Positions 18,063 through 27,024 of a stretch of DNA of 64,000 nt are shown here, in pieces; the first letter of the stretch is position 1; every line of letters begins with the position of its first letter. This stretch comes from an uncultured Paracoccus sp. GTDB lineage: Bacteria; Pseudomonadota; Alphaproteobacteria; Rhodobacterales; Rhodobacteraceae. The notes below the pieces were generated by a model that worked only from the letters and a program-made list of their open reading frames with translations, did no database searches and had not been told where the DNA came from. Position numbers and translations under genes: made by a program. The stretch covers positions 4,780 through 68,779 of the forward strand of contig CAKTBJ010000012.1 in the NCBI GenBank assembly GCA_934533075.1. The letters are read 5' to 3'.

Positions 18063-18145
18063 CTTGCCCCGCGCCGGAACCTCGCCCATGATGCCGGCCG
18101 GCGGGGTGCCGCCGGACGGGCCATGCAGGCCAAAGCGAGGCACAG

Positions 18146-19105
18146 ATGGGTAGGTCGTCCTTGAACGCCGCCGCAGCCGATCCGCTCGACGGGCCGCTCG
18201 GCCAGCCGGTCGCCTATATGCGCCGGACGCGGGAATGGTATCTGGGGCTGGGCTACGGGACGCCCTATGTGTGGGCGCACAACCCCGACGCGCCCTTTGC
18301 CCGCCTGCAATTCCCGCTGGCGCGGGCCACGGTGGCGCTGATCACCACGGCGGCGCCCTACCAGCCCGACAAGGGGCCGCAGGGGCCGGGCGCACCCTAC
18401 AATTCGGCGGCGAAGTTCTATCGGGTCTATTCGGGGCCGACCGACAGCGACCCGGACCTGCGGATCGCGCATGTCGGCATCGACCGCAAGCATGCCGACA
18501 TGGCCGATCTGGGGGCGTGGTTCCCGCTGGCGGCCCTGCGCAGGGCGGCGGGGCGGATCGGGCGCATCGCGCCGCGCTTTCACGGTGCGCCCACCAATCG
18601 CAGCCAACGCCATACGATCGACGTGGACGCCCCCGAAATCCTGCGCCGATGCCGCGAGGACGGGGTGGACGCGGCCATTCTGGTGCCGAACTGCCCGATC
18701 TGTCACCAGACCTGCACCCTGATCGCCCGGCATCTGGAGGAGAACGGCATCGCCACCGTCATCATGGGCGCCGCCAAGGACATCGTGGAGCATGCCGGCG
18801 CCCCGCGCTTCCTGTTCAGCGACCTGCCGCTGGGCAATGCCGCCGGGCGTCCGAACGATCCCGCATCGCAGCTGCGCAACCTGAACCTTGCGCTGGACCT
18901 GCTGGAGCAGGCGCCGGGACCGCGCACGACCCTGCACTCGCCCGAGGTGTTTTCCGAGGACATGCGGTGGAAGCTGGATTACTCGAACATCCGCAGCAAG
19001 ACCGCGCAGGAAATCGAGGCGCTGACGGCCGAGGCGGAGGCCGCCCGCATCCTCGCCCGCCAGATCCGCGAGACGACCATGCCGGACGGAGAGAATCGTT
19101 CGTGA
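18146..19105 (+). CDS. Glycine/sarcosine/betaine reductase selenoprotein B-like protein (GrdB family), selenocysteine-free
   Basis: A 319-residue protein resembling the GrdB/PrdB component of clostridial glycine, betaine and proline reductases. The conserved core includes APTNRSQRHTIDVDAPEI and a VPNCPICHQTCTL segment near residue 185-200, then VIMGAAKDIVEHAG. The Cys-X2-Cys in this core occupies the neighbourhood where anaerobic enzymes carry selenocysteine; no in-frame TGA or SECIS-like need is evident. No GrdA or GrdC partner is nearby, so a reductase complex is unlikely. Function is unknown; thiol or metal chemistry on an amine or sulfur compound is possible. Confidence 0.65.
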   Translation: MGRSSLNAAAADPLDGPLGQPVAYMRRTREWYLGLGYGTPYVWAHNPDAPFARLQFPLARATVALITTAAPYQPDKGPQGPGAPYNSAAKFYRVYSGPTDSDPDLRIAHVGIDRKHADMADLGAWFPLAALRRAAGRIGRIAPRFHGAPTNRSQRHTIDVDAPEILRRCREDGVDAAILVPNCPICHQTCTLIARHLEENGIATVIMGAAKDIVEHAGAPRFLFSDLPLGNAAGRPNDPASQLRNLNLALDLLEQAPGPRTTLHSPEVFSEDMRWKLDYSNIRSKTAQEIEALTAEAEAARILARQIRETTMPDGENRS

Positions 19106-19445
19106 AACGGCCCTGCCCGCCGGTGGTGGCACCCCCTCGCCGGGCCGGCCTGCCCGCGATCCGGTGACGGGCGGCCTCGACCGCCGTCTTGAGCGGCAGG
19201 CCGGGTTATGGCGCGGGTCGCGGTCGGGAACGGGGCTGCCCCATGCCGGGGGTCATGCTTCCGGGGTGCCTCGCGGCTCCTTCGCCGATCCCGCTTTCCT
19301 TCCCGGCCGTCGAGAGCGATCATCGGCCTGTATCCGGTCACGCGGCAAGCCGCCGGGCCGGGCAGCGCCATCCGCCGGCGCGTGGTCCCGGCAAGGCGAT
19401 GGCGGTCCGGCGGGCTTCCTCGACGCTGGCCGGGCCGGCCTGCCC
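19106..19445. other. 340-bp convergent spacer
   Basis: It lies between convergent genes. I see no gene, clear terminator or strong repeat, only GC-rich sequence with short inverted segments. Confidence 0.4.
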
Positions 19446-20312
19446 CTATCGGCGCGCGGCGATGAAATCGGCCAGATGGGCGGCCAGTCCGCGCAAGGTG
19501 GCGCGGGTGGCCTCGAAGCTGTCATTGGGCGCGCGGGTCGCCTCGTTCATGTAGAGGCGGCGATTGACCTCGACCTGAAGGGAATGCCGGCCCTCGGCGG
19601 GGCGGCCGTGGCGGCGCACCAGCTCGACGCCCTTGTAAGGATCGTTGACCTTGACCGAATAGCCCCGGCCCGCCAGCCAGTCGCGCACCGCCCGCGTGAA
19701 CTCCGGCGCGCAGGTGCTGCCGTCGCGGTCGCCCAGCACGAAATCGGCGCGGGCGACGGTGGGGTCCTCGCCCTTGTGCATGACCGAGGGAAATTCCGGC
19801 ATGGAATGGCAGTTGATATGCCAGACCTGCCCCCAGCGCGCATGCGTCGCGTCGATCAGGTGCCGAAGCGCGGCGTGATAAGGGCGGTGATAGGTCTCGA
19901 CCCGGTGGCGCAGGGCCTCGGCCGGCAGGGGGCCGGCATACATCGGCCTTCCGTCCGGGGGCACCCGCGTCCAGCACAGCCCGATGCCCTGCTGCGCCTT
20001 GGGACCGGGTTCCAGCGGAAACGGCGGCGGGCCGGCGACCTGCGCGGGGTCCATGTCGGTCTCGGCGCGGTTGGCGTCCAGATAGGCGCGCGGGAACTGC
20101 GCCGCCAGCATCACCGCGCCCAGTTCCACCGCATCGCCGAACAGCAGATGCACATCGGTATCCTCGGCCTGACGCAGCAGCGGCATGGGGGCGATGGCGT
20201 CGAAATCCGCCGGATAGGTCACGCCCGAATGCGGGCTGTCGAGGACCAGCGGGATCGCCTGATCCGCCACGCCGTGCAGGCTCAGCACATCGGGAATATC
20301 GGTCGGGGTCAT
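19446..20312 (-). CDS. N-formylglutamate amidohydrolase
   Basis: A 288-residue zinc-type hydrolase that removes formyl groups from N-formylglutamate or related N-formyl amino acids. Family landmarks are LVLDSPHSG near residue 23, a DANRAETDMDP segment near 79, WHINCHSMP near 166 and the C-terminal LQVEVNRRLYMNE. It begins in an ATGA overlap with the upstream dipeptide ABC ATPase, so it belongs to the importer operon. No other histidine-degradation genes are present. A role in deformylating imported N-formyl peptides or amino acids is therefore more likely than histidine catabolism. Confidence 0.9.
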   Translation of the reverse strand: MTPTDIPDVLSLHGVADQAIPLVLDSPHSGVTYPADFDAIAPMPLLRQAEDTDVHLLFGDAVELGAVMLAAQFPRAYLDANRAETDMDPAQVAGPPPFPLEPGPKAQQGIGLCWTRVPPDGRPMYAGPLPAEALRHRVETYHRPYHAALRHLIDATHARWGQVWHINCHSMPEFPSVMHKGEDPTVARADFVLGDRDGSTCAPEFTRAVRDWLAGRGYSVKVNDPYKGVELVRRHGRPAEGRHSLQVEVNRRLYMNEATRAPNDSFEATRATLRGLAAHLADFIAARR

Positions 20313-21307
20313 GCCACGCCTCCGTCATGCAGGTGGCAGGCCACGGCGCGCGGCCCGTCGGCGACCAGCCGGGGCACCTCGCGCGCGCAGCGCGGGCCGG
20401 CGAAGGGGCAGCGGGTGTGAAAATGGCAGCCCGGCGGCGGGTTCAGCGGCGAGGGGATCTCGCCCTTGATCGGGTGGAAGCGGCGCTTTTCCATCGACAG
20501 GCGCGGCACCTCGGCCAGCAGGGCCTGGGCATAGGGGTGCAGCGGGCCAGCGAACAGGGCCTCGGTCGGGGCCAGTTCGACCAGCCGGCCCAGATACAGG
20601 ATCGCCACCCGGTCCGAGATATGCTCGACCACGCCCAGATCGTGGCTGATGAACAGATAGCCCAGGTCCAGCTCGCGGCGCAGGCGCATGAACAGGTTCA
20701 GCACCTGCGCCTGGATCGACACGTCCAGCGCGGCGACGGATTCGTCGCAGATCAGGAATTCCGGGCTGACCGCCAGCGCCCGCCCGATCACCACCCGCTG
20801 GCGCTGCCCGCCGGAAAACTGGTGCGGATAGCGGTCGCGCACCGACGGGTCCAGCCCGACCCGGCGCAGCATGTCGTCCACGAAGGCCCCGGATTCGCGG
20901 CGGCTGACCAGCCCGTGATAGACCGGGGCCTCGGCGATGATGTCGCGGATGCGCTTGCGCGGATTCAGCGAGGACATCGGGTCCTGAAAGATCATCTGCA
21001 CCTGCAAGGCCGCCGACTTGGCCGACCGTCCGGGCGCGTGAATATCCGAACCGCGAAACAGCACCGTGCCGTCGCTGGGCGGCAGCAGCCCGGCGATCAT
21101 CCGGCCGATGGTGGACTTGCCCGAGCCGGATTCGCCGACCAGCCCGACCACCTCGCCGGGCTGGATGTCCAGCGACACGTCGTCGACGGCGTGGACGGTG
21201 GCGCTTTGCGGTCCGAGGCCGAGGCGCGCGGCCAGCCTTTCGGCCCCGTCCTGCTTGATGGTGAACCGTTTCGACAGGTTGCGCACCGAGATGATGGGCT
21301 GGGTCAC
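20309..21307 (-). CDS. Dipeptide/oligopeptide ABC importer ATPase (DppF/OppF type)
   Basis: A 332-residue ATPase with Walker [10 protein letters not shown] near residue 58, signature FSGGQRQRV, Walker B LICDES and the C-terminal Cys cluster (CHFHTRCPF, then PRC) that binds an iron-sulfur cluster in some Opp/Dpp ATPases. Its start overlaps the DppD stop by four bases and its stop overlaps the amidohydrolase start. It works with the next three genes as an inner-membrane importer. Confidence 0.93.
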   Translation of the reverse strand: MTQPIISVRNLSKRFTIKQDGAERLAARLGLGPQSATVHAVDDVSLDIQPGEVVGLVGESGSGKSTIGRMIAGLLPPSDGTVLFRGSDIHAPGRSAKSAALQVQMIFQDPMSSLNPRKRIRDIIAEAPVYHGLVSRRESGAFVDDMLRRVGLDPSVRDRYPHQFSGGQRQRVVIGRALAVSPEFLICDESVAALDVSIQAQVLNLFMRLRRELDLGYLFISHDLGVVEHISDRVAILYLGRLVELAPTEALFAGPLHPYAQALLAEVPRLSMEKRRFHPIKGEIPSPLNPPPGCHFHTRCPFAGPRCAREVPRLVADGPRAVACHLHDGGVA

Positions 21308-22287
21308 GGCGTGGCCTCCGCTTCAAGCCCCAGCGGGTGGATGCAGCGCGCCGACTGGCCGGGGCGCAACTCGCGCATCTCCTGCGGCTGGCGGCAGGCA
21401 TCCGTGGCATGGGCGCAGCGCGGGCGGAAGGCGCAGCCCTGCGGCAGCGCCAGGATCGAGGGGGTCATGCCGGGAATCTGGCTGAGGTCCGCGCCGCGCC
21501 GGTTGCGCGACGGGATCGAGGCGATCAGCCCGGCGGTATAGGGGTGCATGGGCCGGCCCAGCACCTGCGGCGCCGGTCCCTGCTCGACCACCTTGCCGGC
21601 ATACATCACCGCCAGCTTGTCCACCAGCGACGAGACCACCGACAGGTCATGCGTGATCCAGATCATCGCGGTGCCGGTCTCCTCGGTCAGGCGCTGCACC
21701 TCGGCCAGGATCTGGCTCTGGATGGTCACGTCCAGCGCGGTGGTCGGCTCGTCGGCGATGATCAGGTCCGGGTCGTGCAGCAGGGCGATGGCGATGGCCA
21801 CGCGCTGGCGCATGCCGCCGGAAAACTGGTGCGGATAGGCCTCCAGCCGCTCGTCGGGCGAGGGGATGCCGACGCGGGCCAGCGCCTTGCGGCAACGCTC
21901 GCGGGCCGCCTCGCGCGAGATGTCCTCATGCGCCTGCACGGCCTCGATCATCTGGGTGGCGATCTTCAGCACCGGGTTCAGGGTCATCATCGGGTCCTGG
22001 AAGATCATCGCGATATGACGGCCCCGGATGCGCTGCCATTCGCGTTCCGAGAACTCGGCCAGGTCGCGGCCCTTGTAGAGGATACGCCCGCCGACGATGC
22101 GCCCCGGCGGGTCGATCAGCCCGAGGATGGAAAACCCCGTCACCGACTTGCCCGACCCGGATTCGCCGACCAGCCCCAGCATCTCGCCCCGGCCGATGTC
22201 GAAGCTGACGCCATCGACCGCCGGCGCGACGCCCGCGCGGGTGAAGAAATGCGTCCTGAGGTCCTGAACTTCGAGGATCTTGCCCAT
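21304..22287 (-). CDS. Dipeptide/oligopeptide ABC importer ATPase (DppD/OppD type)
   Basis: A 327-residue ATPase with [12 protein letters not shown], signature FSGGMRQRV, Walker [14 protein letters not shown] and the C-terminal [14 protein letters not shown] cluster. It starts 4 bases after the DppC stop. It forms the heterodimeric motor with the DppF-type protein. Confidence 0.93.
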   Translation of the reverse strand: MGKILEVQDLRTHFFTRAGVAPAVDGVSFDIGRGEMLGLVGESGSGKSVTGFSILGLIDPPGRIVGGRILYKGRDLAEFSEREWQRIRGRHIAMIFQDPMMTLNPVLKIATQMIEAVQAHEDISREAARERCRKALARVGIPSPDERLEAYPHQFSGGMRQRVAIAIALLHDPDLIIADEPTTALDVTIQSQILAEVQRLTEETGTAMIWITHDLSVVSSLVDKLAVMYAGKVVEQGPAPQVLGRPMHPYTAGLIASIPSRNRRGADLSQIPGMTPSILALPQGCAFRPRCAHATDACRQPQEMRELRPGQSARCIHPLGLEAEATP

Positions 22288-22291
22288 GCGC

Positions 22292-23203
22292 CTATCGCCT
22301 CAGCCTGGGGTTCAGCACGTCGCGCAACTGGTCGCCGACCAGGTTGATCGCCACGATGGTGATCAGCAGCGCGATGCCGGGGAACACCGCCACCCAATAG
22401 ACGCCCGACAGCATGTAGGAATAACCGTTCGAGATCAGCAGCCCCAGCGAGGGTTCCGTGATCGGGACGCCGACGCCGAGGAAGGACAGCGTGGCCTCCA
22501 GCGCGATGGCCTGCGCCACCTGCACCGTGGCCACGACGATCAGCGGCGGCAGGCAGTTGGGCAGCAGATGCCCGAACATCACCCGCCCGTGCCCGAGGCC
22601 AAGGCCGCGCGCGGCGGCGATATAGTCGCGCTGGCGCTCGACCAGCGCGGTGCCGCGCACGGTGCGCGCGTAATAGGCCCATTGCACGATGACCAGCGCG
22701 ATCACCACCTTGTCGACGCCCTTGCCCAGCACCGCCAGCAGGATCAGCGCCACCAGGATCGAGGGGAAGGACAGTTGCAGGTCCACCACCCGCATGATGA
22801 TCGTATCGACGCGGCCGCCGAAATAGGCCGCCATGATGCCCATCGCCATGCCGATGGACAGCGCGATCAGCGTGGCGCTGCCGGCGACGATCAGGCTCAT
22901 CCGCAGCCCGTAGATGATCGCCGACAGCATGTCGCGGCCCTGGTTGTCGGTGCCCAGGTGATAGATCATGCCCGAGAAGCTTTCCGACCCCGGCGGCAGG
23001 TTGTTGTCCATGATGTCGAGCTGGGTCAGGTCATAGGGGTTCTGCGGCGTGATCCAGGGCGCGAAGGTGGCGGCCAGCACGATGATGACCACCACGATCA
23101 GCCCCAGCACCGCCAGCCAGCTTGACATGAAGTCGCGCGCCGCCATGCGCAGCGGGCTGACCGCGGGGCGCGGGGCGGCGGCGGTATCGGTGGTGTCGCT
23201 CAT
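22292..23203 (-). CDS. Dipeptide/oligopeptide ABC importer permease (DppC type)
   Basis: A 303-residue permease with a cytoplasmic N-terminus, a DppC-specific periplasmic loop (HLGTDNQGRDMLS) and an EAA motif (YIAAARGLGLGHGRVMFGHL). It begins at 23203 in a one-base TGATG overlap with the DppB stop. The longer frame to 24004 is a shadow of DppB. Confidence 0.93.
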   Translation of the reverse strand: MSDTTDTAAAPRPAVSPLRMAARDFMSSWLAVLGLIVVVIIVLAATFAPWITPQNPYDLTQLDIMDNNLPPGSESFSGMIYHLGTDNQGRDMLSAIIYGLRMSLIVAGSATLIALSIGMAMGIMAAYFGGRVDTIIMRVVDLQLSFPSILVALILLAVLGKGVDKVVIALVIVQWAYYARTVRGTALVERQRDYIAAARGLGLGHGRVMFGHLLPNCLPPLIVVATVQVAQAIALEATLSFLGVGVPITEPSLGLLISNGYSYMLSGVYWVAVFPGIALLITIVAINLVGDQLRDVLNPRLRR

Positions 23204-24183
23204 CACTCGGCCCCCCGCTGGGCGGTGCGGACGCGCGGGTCCAGCACCGAATAAAGCAGGTCCACGGCGAAGTTGATGATGACGAAGATGAAGACGATCA
23301 GCATCAGATAGGCCACGATCACCGGCCGGTCGAGGCGGTTGATGCTGTCGATCAGCAGCTTGCCCATGCCGGGCCAGGAAAACACGGTTTCCGTCACCAC
23401 GGCGAAGGCGATCATCGACCCCAGTTCCAGCCCCAGGATGGTGACCACCGGGATCATGATGTTCTTCAGCACATGCACCAGCACCACGCGGCGGCCCGAC
23501 AGGCCCTTGGCGCGGGCGAACTTGATATAGTCCTGCATGACCACCTCGCGCGTGCCGGCGCGGGCCAGGCGGATCACCAGCGCCATCTTGAACAGCGCCA
23601 GGTTGATCGCCGGCAGGATCATGTGCGACAGCCCCTCCATGCTGAGGAAACTGACTCGCAGCCCGAAGACCTCGGTGGTCGGCCCGCGCCCGCCGGCGGG
23701 CAGCCAGCCCAGCATGACGGCAAAGATCAGGATCAGCATCAGCCCCTGCCAGAAATTCGGCAGCGAGAACCCCAGGATCGAGCCGGCCATGATCGTGCGC
23801 CCGGTGACTGTCTCGGGGCGCAGCCCGGCGATGACGCCCAGCGGCACGCCCAGGAACACCGCCAGCATCAGCGCGAACAGCGCCAGTTCCATCGTCGCCG
23901 GCAGGCGTTGCAGGATCACTGTCATGGCGCTTTGGCCATAGACGAAGGAATTGCCGAAATCGCCGCGCAGCAGGTTGCCGAAATAGGTCAGGAACTGCTG
24001 CCACAGCGGCTTGTCGAGGCCGAGGCGGATCATGGTCTCCATCCGCTCGGTCTCGGTGGTGTCGGGGCTGACCAGGATGTCGACGGGGTTGCCGATGGCA
24101 TAGACGCCGATGAAGACCAGCATCGCCATGACGATGACGGTGATCGCGCTCTGGCCGAGGCGTCTGAGGAAATAGGCAACCAT
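23203..24183 (-). CDS. Dipeptide/oligopeptide ABC importer permease (DppB type)
   Basis: A 326-residue permease opening with the typical MVAYFLRRLGQSAITV and containing the DppB loop GNPVDILVSPDTT and the EAA motif (YIKFARAKGLSGRRVVLVHV). It follows the binding-protein gene across a hairpin-containing spacer. Confidence 0.93.
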   Translation of the reverse strand: MVAYFLRRLGQSAITVIVMAMLVFIGVYAIGNPVDILVSPDTTETERMETMIRLGLDKPLWQQFLTYFGNLLRGDFGNSFVYGQSAMTVILQRLPATMELALFALMLAVFLGVPLGVIAGLRPETVTGRTIMAGSILGFSLPNFWQGLMLILIFAVMLGWLPAGGRGPTTEVFGLRVSFLSMEGLSHMILPAINLALFKMALVIRLARAGTREVVMQDYIKFARAKGLSGRRVVLVHVLKNIMIPVVTILGLELGSMIAFAVVTETVFSWPGMGKLLIDSINRLDRPVIVAYLMLIVFIFVIINFAVDLLYSVLDPRVRTAQRGAE

Positions 24184-24243
24184 GCTTGCGGCCTCCTCGT
24201 CGAACGAGTGGGTGGCGCGGCGTGACCGGGCCGGCTCCGGTTC

Positions 24244-24274
24244 GGGGACCGGCCGGGCGTGCCGGCCGGTCCCC
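24244..24274 (-). promoter_or_regulatory. Intercistronic hairpin after the first dipeptide-binding protein gene
   Basis: A 13-bp perfect stem (24244-24256 with 24262-24274) with a 5-base loop sits just after the binding-protein stop on the minus strand. It probably protects the upstream message and reduces permease transcripts. Confidence 0.65.
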
Positions 24275-24280
24275 CTGCGG

Positions 24281-25903
24281 TCAGTCGGCCTTGTTCAGCA
24301 CCGATTGCGACAGTGTATATTGGTCGGCACGGGCCTCGTATTCGATGCCGGGACGCAGCGCCCAGGTGGTCAGCTCGAAATGGATCGGGATGATGCCGTG
24401 GCTGTCCATGACCAGCGCCGAGGCCCGTTGCAGCAGCGACCGGCGGGCGTCGTCATCGACGGTCGCCAGCGCCTCGACCAGCAGGTCGTCCATTTCCGGG
24501 TTCGAGTGGCGGGTATAGTTGGTGCCGCCCAGCGAGCGCGCCGGGTCGCGGGTGGCGACCAGCGCCCCCAGCGGCGAGGACATCTCGCCCGTGGCCGCGC
24601 CCCAGCCGGCCAGGAAGGCCGAGAACTTGAACTCGTTGCGGTCGTTGAAGAAGGCCGTGGCGGTCTTGGCATCCACCTCGGTCCTGACGCCGATGCGCGC
24701 CCACATCTGCGCCACCGCCTGGCTGATCTGGGCATCGTTGATATAGCGGTCATTGGGCGAACCCAGCGTGATCGCGAAGCCGTCGGGATAGCCGGCCTCG
24801 GCCAGAAGGGTCCGGGCGCGCTCGGCGTCGAAGCCCACGGGGCCGCGATCCTCCTCGGTGCCGAACATCGGCCAGGGCAGCAACTGCCCCGCCGGCTGCG
24901 ACAGCCCGCGCATCAGGCGCTCCTTGATGGCCTCGCGGTCGATGGCGATGGAGAGGGCCTCGCGCACGCGCACGTCCAGCAGCGGGTTGGTGTCGGCCGG
25001 GATGCCGGTGATGCCCGGCGTCGGCGCCTCGCCCTGGTCCAGCGCCACATAGATCACCCGGTTCGACAGGCCCGAGGACACCTGCATCCCCGCCTGCTCG
25101 ATCCGGTCGAGGTCCTGCGTCGGCGGGTTCTCGATCATGTCCACGTCGCCGGCCAGCAGCGCCGCCACCCGCGCCCCCTGGTTCGAGATCGGGCGCAGCA
25201 CCACGCGCTCCCAATCCGGGGCGTCGCCGAAATAGCTGTCGTTGCGGGCCAGCACGATATGCTCGCCGGGGACGAATTCGACCAGCGTGAACGGGCCGGC
25301 GCCGATGGCGAAGTCCGGGCGCGAGAAGGCGGCCGAGGCCGGTGCCTCGCCGACGCCCTCGCAGCCGTCATTGCCGAACACCACCTCGTCGGCGGCGCCC
25401 GAGGCCGTGGCCGACAGGATGCCGAAGGTGGACAGCATCACCGGCAGCAGCGGCGCCGGGGTATCGGTGCGCAGGATCAGGGTGTGGTCGTCCTCGGCCT
25501 CCATGCCGGTGATGGCGCGGGTGTAAAGCGTGAAGGACGAGGGCGAATCGATCACCAGCGGCACGCGGCAGACGGTATAGATCACGTCGCGGGCGGTGAA
25601 CGGCTCGCCGTTCGAGAAGGTGACGCCCTCGCGCAGCGCGATGCGCCAGGTGGTTTCGTCCAGCGCCTCCCATTCGGTGGCCAGGCCGGGATGCAGCAAC
25701 TGCTGCGCGTCCTGATTGATCAGGGGCGCAAAGATATGCCGCGCCAGCGAGTTGTTCGGCCCCAGGTTGTGATAATGCGGATCGACCGAGGTCGGCTCGG
25801 CCGACAGGCCGATGGTCAGGGTCTGCGCCGGTGCCATGCCCGCCGTCAGCGCCAGGACGGCGCCGGCCGTCATCAGGCGCAGGCTGCTGCGTGAAAACTT
25901 CAT
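24281..25903 (-). CDS. Periplasmic dipeptide/oligopeptide-binding protein (SBP family 5)
   Basis: A 540-residue receptor with a Sec signal peptide (hydrophobic core LMTAGAVLALTAGMAPA). The body matches family 5 binding proteins: SVDPHYHN near the mature start, WRIALREGVTFSNGEPFTARDV, and VRVREALSIAIDREAI. It is the first gene of the operon and is divergent from a LysR gene. The ligand is probably a peptide or an N-acyl/N-formyl amino acid given the terminal amidohydrolase. Confidence 0.92.
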   Translation of the reverse strand: MKFSRSSLRLMTAGAVLALTAGMAPAQTLTIGLSAEPTSVDPHYHNLGPNNSLARHIFAPLINQDAQQLLHPGLATEWEALDETTWRIALREGVTFSNGEPFTARDVIYTVCRVPLVIDSPSSFTLYTRAITGMEAEDDHTLILRTDTPAPLLPVMLSTFGILSATASGAADEVVFGNDGCEGVGEAPASAAFSRPDFAIGAGPFTLVEFVPGEHIVLARNDSYFGDAPDWERVVLRPISNQGARVAALLAGDVDMIENPPTQDLDRIEQAGMQVSSGLSNRVIYVALDQGEAPTPGITGIPADTNPLLDVRVREALSIAIDREAIKERLMRGLSQPAGQLLPWPMFGTEEDRGPVGFDAERARTLLAEAGYPDGFAITLGSPNDRYINDAQISQAVAQMWARIGVRTEVDAKTATAFFNDRNEFKFSAFLAGWGAATGEMSSPLGALVATRDPARSLGGTNYTRHSNPEMDDLLVEALATVDDDARRSLLQRASALVMDSHGIIPIHFELTTWALRPGIEYEARADQYTLSQSVLNKAD

Positions 25904-25984
25904 ATCTTTCTCCCTTGCCGGACGCGCGGGTTGTCCCGCCTTCTGTCCTGTTGCGGCAGGTGAACCCTGCTTGTCCTCAACGCT

Positions 25985-26024
25985 ATTATGCTGCTATCGT
26001 ATGGTCAACATAAATAACCATAAT
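25985..26024. promoter_or_regulatory. LysR-type operator in the divergent spacer
   Basis: TATGGT at 26000-26005 and ACCATA at 26017-26022 form an inverted repeat with an 11-base spacer, the classic LysR T-N11-A layout. An outer ATTATG (25985-25990) / CATAAT (26019-26024) pair overlaps it. The AT-rich core stands out from the GC-rich surroundings and lies between the LysR start and the binding-protein start. Confidence 0.7.
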
Positions 26025-26037
26025 CAGAACGCATAGA

Positions 26038-27024
26038 ATGGCTGCCGCATCCGAACCGGAACCGACGCTCAGCCGCACCGGCATCACCCTGCGCGAGCTG
26101 GAGGTGCTGCGGGTTCTGGTGGGCACGGGCACCGCCACCGCCGCCGCCGACCGGCTGGGCATCTCGCAGCCGGCGGTCAGCCGTTCCATCGCGCAGATCG
26201 AGGCCCGTCTGGGCCGCCGGCTGTTCCGGCGCGAGGGCGGGCGGCTGATCCCCACCGCCGACGCCCGCGCCATCGACGCCGAGCTGGACATGGTGCAGGC
26301 CGCCCTGTCGCGGATCGAGCGCGCCGCCGGTCCGCTGCCGGACCCCGACCAGCCGCTGCGCATGGTGGTGCCGCCGACCATCGGCCATCGCTTCCTGCCC
26401 GGTCCGGTGGCCGAATTCGCCCGCCTTCACCCCGGCCACCAGATCATCGTCGACGTGCTGTCCTCGGACATGCTGGTGACGCAGGTGGCCGAGGGGCGCG
26501 TGGACCTGGGCATCACCGACACCGCGCCCAACCATGCCGGCATCCGGCTGGAGCCGTTCCACGATTCCGCCGTGGTCTGCCTGATGCAGCGCAGCCATCC
26601 GCTGGCCGCGCGCGCCGTCATCACCCCCGCCGATCTGGACGGCGTGGACTTCATCACCCAGACCCGGCGCCATTCGGTGCGCGCGGCCGAGGACGGCGTG
26701 CTGATCGCCGCCGCCGTCCAGCCCCGCGCCCGGATCGAGACCGCGACCGTCGTCCTGGCCGCCGAACTGGTGCGCGAGGGCCTGGGCGTGGCGCTGATCA
26801 ACCCCTTCCCCACCGCCCTGAGGCTGCATCCGTCATTGTGCATGCGGCCGTTTCGGCCCAGGATCACCTTGCGGACCTGTTTCCTGACCCCGACCGGCAG
26901 CCGCCCCTCGGCCGCCGCCCTTGCCTTCATGGACATTGCCCGCGCCCATGCCAGCCAGATCAGTTTCGACGGAGCCACCGATGACCAGCCCGACCAGCCG
27001 ACGACCGCGCCCGCAGACCGTTGA
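26038..27024 (+). CDS. LysR-family transcriptional regulator
   Basis: A 328-residue regulator. The N-terminal winged helix-turn-helix (ATAAADRLGISQPAVSRSI) is followed by a periplasmic-binding-protein-like effector domain beginning near residue 100 (LRMVVPPTIGHRFLP). It is divergent from the dipeptide importer and overlaps the deacylase gene by 44 bases, so it likely controls both in response to the imported compound. The acidic, Pro-rich C-terminal tail is where the next gene begins. Confidence 0.92.
   Translation: MAAASEPEPTLSRTGITLRELEVLRVLVGTGTATAAADRLGISQPAVSRSIAQIEARLGRRLFRREGGRLIPTADARAIDAELDMVQAALSRIERAAGPLPDPDQPLRMVVPPTIGHRFLPGPVAEFARLHPGHQIIVDVLSSDMLVTQVAEGRVDLGITDTAPNHAGIRLEPFHDSAVVCLMQRSHPLAARAVITPADLDGVDFITQTRRHSVRAAEDGVLIAAAVQPRARIETATVVLAAELVREGLGVALINPFPTALRLHPSLCMRPFRPRITLRTCFLTPTGSRPSAAALAFMDIARAHASQISFDGATDDQPDQPTTAPADR

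Noticed and set aside
18146..19105. Selenoprotein call for the GrdB-like gene
   Set aside because: No in-frame TGA is needed to complete the gene and the core contains ordinary cysteines.
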